Shown here one piece after another: positions 42,732-48,752 of a stretch of DNA of 48,752 nt (positions are counted from its first letter, which is position 1; every line of letters begins with the position of its first letter). Below the pieces are notes generated by a model, which ran no database searches, was not told the DNA's origin, and was given only the letters and a program-made list of their open reading frames with translations. Where the stretch lies: NCBI GenBank assembly GCA_024642505.1, contig JAHEAZ010000015.1, positions 1 through 48,752 on the forward strand. Direction: 5' to 3'. The stretch is from Gammaproteobacteria bacterium. Lineage in GTDB: Bacteria > Pseudomonadota > Gammaproteobacteria > Steroidobacterales > Steroidobacteraceae. The translations under genes and the position numbers were made by a program.

Positions 42732-44492
42732 TCAGCGCTGCAGCACGTACGCACCCGGGGCGTCGGCTGCCGGCAGGTAACCCTTCGCGGGTGCGCCCAT
42801 TGGCGGTGGTGCAACGCGTTCCGGTGACGAGTGTGCATCCAGCCACGAGCCCCAGGTTGGCCACCATGAGCCCTGCGTCACTTCGGTGGATTCGAACCAC
42901 TTGTCGGCTGTCAGGCGCGATTCACCGGCCTTGCGCGTGCGCAGGCGATGGCGACGCTTGGGGTGCGCTGGCCCGCTGATGATCCCGGCGTTGTGGCCGC
43001 CGCTGGTCAGCAGGAAGGTGAACTCGCTGCATTGTACATAGCGGTCAACCTTGTAGACGGACTTCCATGGCGCCACGTGGTCCGTTTCCGTCCCGACAAC
43101 GAACATGGGCACGGTAATGTCGGAGAGGTGGATGGTTTCACCCTCGACCTGGAAGCGGTCATGCGACAGGTCATTGTTGAGATACAGCCCGTAAAGGTAT
43201 TGCGTGTGCATCTTCGCCGGCATTCTGGTGCCATCGGCGTTCCAGGCCATCAGGTCGATCATGCCTGCCCGCTCGCCCTTCAGATACGCGTTCACCGCCG
43301 GCTGCCACAGCAGATCGTGCGCGCGCAGCATCGCGAAGGCGGCGCCCATCTTGGATGAATCCAGCACGCCCTCCTTCAGCATCAGCGCTTCCAGCATCGC
43401 CAGCTGCGACGGGCTGATGAACAGCGACAGCTCGCCGGGTTCGCTGAAATCGGTCTGGGCGGCGAACATCGTAACGTCCTTGATGCGCTCGTCGCCCTTG
43501 CGACCGAGCGCCGCCGCGGCGATCGCCAGTAGCGTCCCACCGATGCAGTAGCCGACTGCGTGAATCTTGCGATCGGGCACCACGGAGCTCACTGCATCGA
43601 GTGCGGCGTACACACCCTTCCTGACGTAGTCATCCATGCCGACGTCGCGGTCGGACACCGAGGGGTTTTTCCACGAGATCATGAACACTGTGTGGCCTGA
43701 ATCCACCAGCCACTTGACCATCGAGTTCCTGGGCGACAGGTCGAGGATGTAGTACTTCATGATCCATGCCGGCACGATCAGTACGGGCTCGGCGTACACG
43801 TCGGGCGTCGTTGGCGAATACTGGATCAGCTCCATCAGGTCGTTCTTGAAGACCACCTTGCCGGGCGTTGCGGCAATCTCCTTGCCGACCCGGAAATTGT
43901 CGGTGCCGGGCGTCTCGCCGCCCTTGACCGTACGCTCCATGTCCTCGAGGAAGTGCTTCCAGCCGCGCGACAGGTTGGCGCCTTTTTCCTGCATGGTTAG
44001 CTGGATCACTTCGGGGTTGGTGCCCGGATAGTTGGCGGGCGAGGCCGCTTCAGCCAGCTGCTGCACGGCGAAGCCCATCATTTCGGCATTGCGCTCCTGC
44101 ACGCCGTCAACGCCGGAAACGGTTTCCTGCAGGAACTTGGCGTTGTTCTGGTAGGCGCGCGCGTAGACGTTGAAAGGGAACATCTGCCAGGCGTCGCCCG
44201 AGAAACGCTGGTCACGGTGGCCGGGGTCGTTCGGGGCCAGCGGCTGGCCCTGCATGGCTTGGGTGGTGAACATCCACAGGTCGAAGGCGCTGTTGACTAC
44301 GGCCTGCTGCACAGCCATTTGCTTGGCCGGAGAGGTGATGTAGTGGAGCCACCAGTCGGAGAAGGCTGCGCCGTAATCCTGCAGCGATATCCCGCCGGTC
44401 ATGCGGGCGAGAGCCGCCCGGAATTCCCGGTCGACCGTTTCAAAGGCGTCGCGGGTCCCGACGGACTTGTCGGCTTGCGAGATCTCGGTCAT
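42732..44492 (-). CDS. phaC: Class I poly(3-hydroxyalkanoate) synthase
   Basis: A 586-residue polymerase that joins hydroxyacyl-CoA units. The lipase-like box is VGYCIGGT with nucleophile Cys316. The triad is completed by Asp471 in GTETDHVAPW and His500 in SGGHNAGI. The N-terminal region has FPFNVYARAYQNNAKFLQE and NPEVIQLTMQEKGAN, typical of class I (short-chain monomer) PhaC. No phaA, phaB or phasin gene is adjacent in the window. The ATG at 44492 follows AAGGGG. It is convergent with glcF. Confidence 0.95.
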   Translation of the reverse strand: MTEISQADKSVGTRDAFETVDREFRAALARMTGGISLQDYGAAFSDWWLHYITSPAKQMAVQQAVVNSAFDLWMFTTQAMQGQPLAPNDPGHRDQRFSGDAWQMFPFNVYARAYQNNAKFLQETVSGVDGVQERNAEMMGFAVQQLAEAASPANYPGTNPEVIQLTMQEKGANLSRGWKHFLEDMERTVKGGETPGTDNFRVGKEIAATPGKVVFKNDLMELIQYSPTTPDVYAEPVLIVPAWIMKYYILDLSPRNSMVKWLVDSGHTVFMISWKNPSVSDRDVGMDDYVRKGVYAALDAVSSVVPDRKIHAVGYCIGGTLLAIAAAALGRKGDERIKDVTMFAAQTDFSEPGELSLFISPSQLAMLEALMLKEGVLDSSKMGAAFAMLRAHDLLWQPAVNAYLKGERAGMIDLMAWNADGTRMPAKMHTQYLYGLYLNNDLSHDRFQVEGETIHLSDITVPMFVVGTETDHVAPWKSVYKVDRYVQCSEFTFLLTSGGHNAGIISGPAHPKRRHRLRTRKAGESRLTADKWFESTEVTQGSWWPTWGSWLDAHSSPERVAPPPMGAPAKGYLPAADAPGAYVLQR

Positions 44493-44535
44493 GCGGCTAA
44501 CCCCTTGAAAGAACTGGCGCCTACGCTAACCCAGA

Positions 44536-44541
44536 ATTATA
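44536..44541 (-). promoter_or_regulatory. Candidate -10 element upstream of phaC
   Basis: The minus strand reads TATAAT 44 bases before the phaC ATG. The -35 region is weak by eye. The rest of 44493-44738 is AT-rich around 44680-44700 and contains no ORF that I can support. Confidence 0.4.
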
Positions 44542-44738
44542 TTGTGCAGTGCAGCAAAAAGCCAGCGAAGGGTTACCGAAAGGCCACCGGCCGGCGGCGC
44601 CGTTGCACGAGTGACTCGGCCGAATTGGGGGGGCATAGCCGGGAATACCGCTTGGAGGCCGCGCCAGATATCAGTTAAGGCAATGAAAAATAAATTATTT
44701 TCCGCAGAGACTCGTCCGGCTTCGAAGCGAGGTCAGTC

Positions 44739-45956
44739 TCAGAGCGATGCGTCCCTGAGGGTCACTGCCGGATCGGCTAGTCGACCCAGGTCGAATTGGA
44801 CGCACTCCGCGATCAGCTTCCTGGCCGACATGAAGTCCTTGACGTGATTTACGGCATCCAGTGCGATCAGCTCGCTGCCGCGCAGGTAGCAGCAACTGAA
44901 GGCACGTGCAGCAGGGTCGCCGCGCAGCACCACGCGGTCATAGCCTTCGGCGAGTCCCACGATCTGCAGTTTAAGGTCGTACTGGTCCGACCAGAACCAC
45001 GGCACCTTGTCGTGGATTACTTCGCGGCCGCAGATATTGGCGGCGGCCGTCTTCGCCTGCTCGAAGGCGTTGTCTACGGACTCGAGTCGGATGCGCCTCC
45101 CGTATCGCGGGCTCGGATGGCTGGCGCAGTCGCCAATCGCGTAGACATCCGGATCACTCGTGCGGCAATACCGATTGACCGTGATGCCGTTGTCGCAGGC
45201 GATGCCGGCATCGGCGGCGAGCTCTACGTTCGGCAGGATGCCGATTCCGACGATGACGAGGTCGGCCGGGTAGGCCGAGCCATCGGCGCACCGTACCGCC
45301 GCAACACGGCCTGTCCCTTCGAATCGCTCGAGCCGCTCGTTCAGGCGGATGGCGACGCCATGGGAGGCATGCTCGGCGCCATAGAACGCGCTCATTTCCG
45401 GCGCGACCACCCGCGACATGACTCGATCGGCCATCTCCAGCACCGTCACCGCAAGTCCCAGCTTGATGCAGCTGGCCGCACACTCCAGGCCGATGTAGCC
45501 GGCCCCGACGATGACCACGCGCCGCACCGATGAGAGCTCCGCCCGGATACGGTCGACGTCGTCCATGCTGCGCAGGCAATGGATGCCCGGCAGATCGGCT
45601 CCAGGCACCGCCGGCGGCCGGGCGCGGGCGCCAGTCGCAAGCAGCAACCGGCCGTAGGCAATGTCGGATCCGTCGTCGAGCCGCACGCTGCGTCCGGACA
45701 GGTCGAGCCGTTCGACGCGACGGCCCAGCATCAACTCCACCCGCCGCTGCTCGTAGAAGGGCGCTGGCCGGATCCACAGGCGGTCGGCCTCGAGTTCACC
45801 GGCCAGGTACTTCTTTGACAGCGGCGGGCGCTGGTAAGGCAGCCGCGGCTCATCTCCAATGAGCACGATCCGTCCGGCATGCCCCTCGCGCCGGAGACTG
45901 TCCACCGCCTGTGCTGCGGCGTGGCTGGCGCCGACAAGGACAAGGGTGTCTTCCAT
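44739..45956 (-). CDS. FAD-dependent ferredoxin reductase-type oxidoreductase
   Basis: A 405-residue two-dinucleotide-domain flavoprotein: LVLVGASHAAAQAVDSLR (FAD), VVIVGAGYIGLECAASC (NAD), and DVYAIGDCAS. The C-terminal part, PWFWSDQYDLKLQIVGLAEGYD, matches putidaredoxin/rhodocoxin reductases, which feed NADH electrons to a [2Fe-2S] ferredoxin and then a P450. No P450 is adjacent. ATG 45956 is used; the frame is open upstream to 45998. Confidence 0.88.
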   Translation of the reverse strand: MEDTLVLVGASHAAAQAVDSLRREGHAGRIVLIGDEPRLPYQRPPLSKKYLAGELEADRLWIRPAPFYEQRRVELMLGRRVERLDLSGRSVRLDDGSDIAYGRLLLATGARARPPAVPGADLPGIHCLRSMDDVDRIRAELSSVRRVVIVGAGYIGLECAASCIKLGLAVTVLEMADRVMSRVVAPEMSAFYGAEHASHGVAIRLNERLERFEGTGRVAAVRCADGSAYPADLVIVGIGILPNVELAADAGIACDNGITVNRYCRTSDPDVYAIGDCASHPSPRYGRRIRLESVDNAFEQAKTAAANICGREVIHDKVPWFWSDQYDLKLQIVGLAEGYDRVVLRGDPAARAFSCCYLRGSELIALDAVNHVKDFMSARKLIAECVQFDLGRLADPAVTLRDASL

Positions 45957-46150
45957 GCGGCGGGTCCCCCGGGTCTGGTCTGTCGCAGGAGTCGTCAACT
46001 TGAGAGCGTACTGATCGGAGCGTGTGTTTTACATCGGCCTGCGCCATGCTTCGCACCAGTGAAGCGCGTCGGCTCCGGGCCATGCTCCATGATGGTGCGC
46101 AATCAGACCGAGCCACTGCGCAAGTTCCTGATTTCAATGGATACCCGTTC

Positions 46151-46911
<761 letters not shown>

Positions 46912-47025
46912 CCGGTCCACCCCGGGTATGCGCCTGCCTGGCGCGAAAAGATTTTTGGTATTCAGCGATGGATTTCGCCGGTTCCGGGCGTCTAATGGGT
47001 GCGTCCGCCACCTAGGAGACAGGGT

Positions 47026-48000
47026 ATGCCGTGCGCCATCCGCTTGCACGCCCACGGGGGCCCCGAGGTGCTGCGCCTCGAGGAGGTCGCGGTCGGCAGG
47101 CCCCGCCGTGGGGAGGTTCGCCTGCGGCAGACGGCGGTCGGGCTCAATTTCATCGACGTTTATGGCCGTACCGGCCTGTATCCAGTCACCCTGCCATCCG
47201 GCCTCGGCCAGGAAGCGGCTGGCGTCGTCATCGAGCTTGGCCCAGGAGTCAGGAGCCTGAAGGAAGGCGACCGGGTCGCCTATGTGCACTCGCAACCCGG
47301 TTCCTACGCCGACGAGCGGGTGATGCCGGTCAACCGCCTAGTCAGGGTCCCGGCCGACGTAAGCGACCAGCAGGCGGCCGCGGTGATGCTCAAGGGGCTG
47401 ACTGCCTGGTACCTGCTGCGACGCACCTACCGGGTGCGCAAGGGAGACCCGGTGGTCATCCACGCGGCCGCGGGCGGCGTGGGCCTAATCGCGGTGCAAT
47501 GGGCCCGGCATCTCGGCGCGGAGGTCATCGCGGTCACCGGCAGTGGCGAAAAGGCGGCCATGGCCCGTGAGCACGGTGCGCACCACACCATCCTGCTCGG
47601 CCGCGGCGACCTGGCCGCGAGGGTGCGCGAGATCACCGGCGGCAAGGGCGTGCCAGTGGTCTACGATTCCATCGGCAAGGACACGTTCTTCGATTCGCTC
47701 GATTGCCTGCGGCCATTCGGGCTGATGGTCACCTACGGCAACGCTTCGGGCCCGGTGCCACCTTTCTCGCCGATGGAGTTGGCGAAGCGCGGTTCGCTGT
47801 TCCTGACCCGGCCGACGCTGTTCACCTATATTGCGAAAAGGGCGGCACTCGAACGCGGCGCGGCCGAATTGTTCGCGGTCATGGCGAGCGGTGCGGTAAG
47901 GATCCGTATCGGGCAGACCTACCCGCTGGCGGACGCGGCGCTGGCACACCGCGAGCTCGAGGCCCGCCGGACCACCGGCTCCACCGTGCTGATCCCCTGA
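47026..48000 (+). CDS. Quinone oxidoreductase (Qor-type zinc-free MDR)
   Basis: A 324-residue medium-chain dehydrogenase/reductase. It has the GLNFIDVYGRTGLYP motif, VIHAAAGGVGLIAVQWA for NADPH, and lacks the zinc-binding Cys set. The family reduces quinones or enones with NADPH. The ATG at 47026 follows AGGAGACAGG. The end precedes the outer-membrane gene by 11 bases. Confidence 0.92.
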   Translation: MPCAIRLHAHGGPEVLRLEEVAVGRPRRGEVRLRQTAVGLNFIDVYGRTGLYPVTLPSGLGQEAAGVVIELGPGVRSLKEGDRVAYVHSQPGSYADERVMPVNRLVRVPADVSDQQAAAVMLKGLTAWYLLRRTYRVRKGDPVVIHAAAGGVGLIAVQWARHLGAEVIAVTGSGEKAAMAREHGAHHTILLGRGDLAARVREITGGKGVPVVYDSIGKDTFFDSLDCLRPFGLMVTYGNASGPVPPFSPMELAKRGSLFLTRPTLFTYIAKRAALERGAAELFAVMASGAVRIRIGQTYPLADAALAHRELEARRTTGSTVLIP

Positions 48001-48011
48001 CCGGAATTCCG

Positions 48012-48752
48012 ATGCAAAAACGACTGGCAGCGGCAGCGATCCTGGCATCGCTGGCGATGGCAACGACGTCGCCGTCGGACGCCGCCGTGGTCCGGGACCG
48101 TGCCGAGCCCTGGAGCCCGGTACGAATCGTTCCCCTGGCCGAGGGCGAATCGCTGCCGACGCCGGAGGAACTGGAGGCACGTGGCGCGACGGTTGGAGAG
48201 ATCCTCGTCAAGGTCTACGACGTGTTCGACCCGAGCGACCCGCGCGAGGATAACTGGGTTTACCGGACTGCGAACGCGCTGCACTACAAGACGCGCCAGC
48301 AGGCGGTCGTCGAGCAGCTGACGTTCCAGACCAGCGACCAGATCATGGTGCAGCGGCTGCAGGAGAGCGAGCGCATCCTGCGCCAGCGGCGCTACCTGTA
48401 TGACGCAGTCATCCGGGTGGCGCGCTACGACCCACAGACGAACGTCGCGGACATCGAAGTCTCCGTGCGCGACGTGTGGACGCTCAATCCCGGCATCAGC
48501 TATTCCAATACCGGCGGCAAGAGCAAGACAGCCTTCGAGCTCGAGGAACTGAATCTGTTCGGCCGCGGCGTCAAGCTGCAGTTCGGCTATGACAACGACG
48601 TCGATCGAACGTCGATAAACGTGGACTGGCTGGATCCGAACTTCCTCGGCAGCCGCTGGCGGCTTGCGGCGAGCTACGCCGACCTGAGCGACGGCCAGAC
48701 CCAGTACCTGTCGCTCGACAGGCCGTTCTATTCCTTCGACTCGCGCTGGGCG
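48012..48752 (+). CDS. Outer membrane beta-barrel protein with POTRA-like domain (partial)
   Basis: An open frame from ATG 48012 to the window end (247 codons, no stop). It begins with a signal peptide (MQKRLAAAAILASLAMATTS). Segments such as VLKVYDVFDPS-like VKVYDVFDPSDPRED and QRLQESERILRQRRYLYDA suggest POTRA domains. The sequence then turns to amphipathic strands (FELEELNLFGRGVKLQFGYD, FLGSRWRLAASYADL), as in the Omp85/BamA-type surface-antigen barrel. Family call is tentative as the C-terminus is missing. Confidence 0.7.
   Translation, partial: MQKRLAAAAILASLAMATTSPSDAAVVRDRAEPWSPVRIVPLAEGESLPTPEELEARGATVGEILVKVYDVFDPSDPREDNWVYRTANALHYKTRQQAVVEQLTFQTSDQIMVQRLQESERILRQRRYLYDAVIRVARYDPQTNVADIEVSVRDVWTLNPGISYSNTGGKSKTAFELEELNLFGRGVKLQFGYDNDVDRTSINVDWLDPNFLGSRWRLAASYADLSDGQTQYLSLDRPFYSFDSRWA

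Overview
The window is a high-GC, gene-dense piece of a gammaproteobacterial chromosome. The main evidence is the conserved block hslV-hslU-DUF971-ubiE-ubiJ-ubiB beside xerC-DUF484-dapF, a ribosome-mediated trp attenuator, and class I PhaC together with a PII protein. HslV starts with a short extension before its catalytic Thr. The exact order cannot be fixed from the sequence. No tRNA, rRNA, CRISPR array, prophage or intact insertion sequence was seen.

Layout. 1-1710: a partial TauE/SafE-type exporter, divergent from a persulfide-dioxygenase-like metallo-beta-lactamase protein (sulfur detoxification). 1711-8603: an inverted-repeat (REPIN-like) element, then a complete tryptophan operon: promoter, leader peptide with Trp codons, terminator/antiterminator, and trpE-G-D-C-F-B-A, with five of the six junctions overlapping. 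8634-12532: a cardiolipin-synthase-like phospholipase D protein, an exported SAM-methyltransferase-like protein, and a tightly overlapping three-gene cassette (VOC, DUF2007/zinc ribbon, hotdog). 12545-20976 (minus strand): housekeeping genes for ubiquinone biosynthesis (ubiB, ubiJ, ubiE), the HslVU protease, XerC recombinase, DUF484, DapF and a small zinc-ribbon protein. 21242-32437: an accessory stretch of small genes (membrane proteins, TPR proteins, a Cys-phosphatase-like protein, NTF2-like, DUF3144, GFA, methyltransferase, tautomerase-like, VOC, ASCH). It has an unusual density of GNAT acetyltransferases: five genes with six GNAT domains, including a double GNAT and a flavodoxin-like/GNAT fusion. 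32469-38811: a lipid cluster with a PlsB-like acyltransferase, a monoacylglycerol-lipase-like hydrolase, a HAD-phosphatase/PlsC fusion, a wax-ester-synthase/DGAT and a hotdog thioesterase. 38883-42681: glcDEF glycolate oxidase. 42732-48752: class I PHA synthase, a ferredoxin-reductase-type flavoprotein, PII protein with a sigma-54-like promoter and a coupled thioredoxin-fold ferredoxin, a quinone oxidoreductase, and the start of a POTRA/outer-membrane-barrel protein.

How the parts fit. The trp operon can make tryptophan from chorismate under one attenuated control region. The acyltransferase set could carry glycerol-3-phosphate through lysophosphatidate, phosphatidate and diacylglycerol to triacylglycerol or wax ester. 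With PhaC nearby, this suggests an organism that stores carbon as neutral lipid and polyester, with PII reporting nitrogen status. The storage interpretation is inference from gene families. The attenuator, the gene fusions and the trpC insertion are read directly from the sequence.
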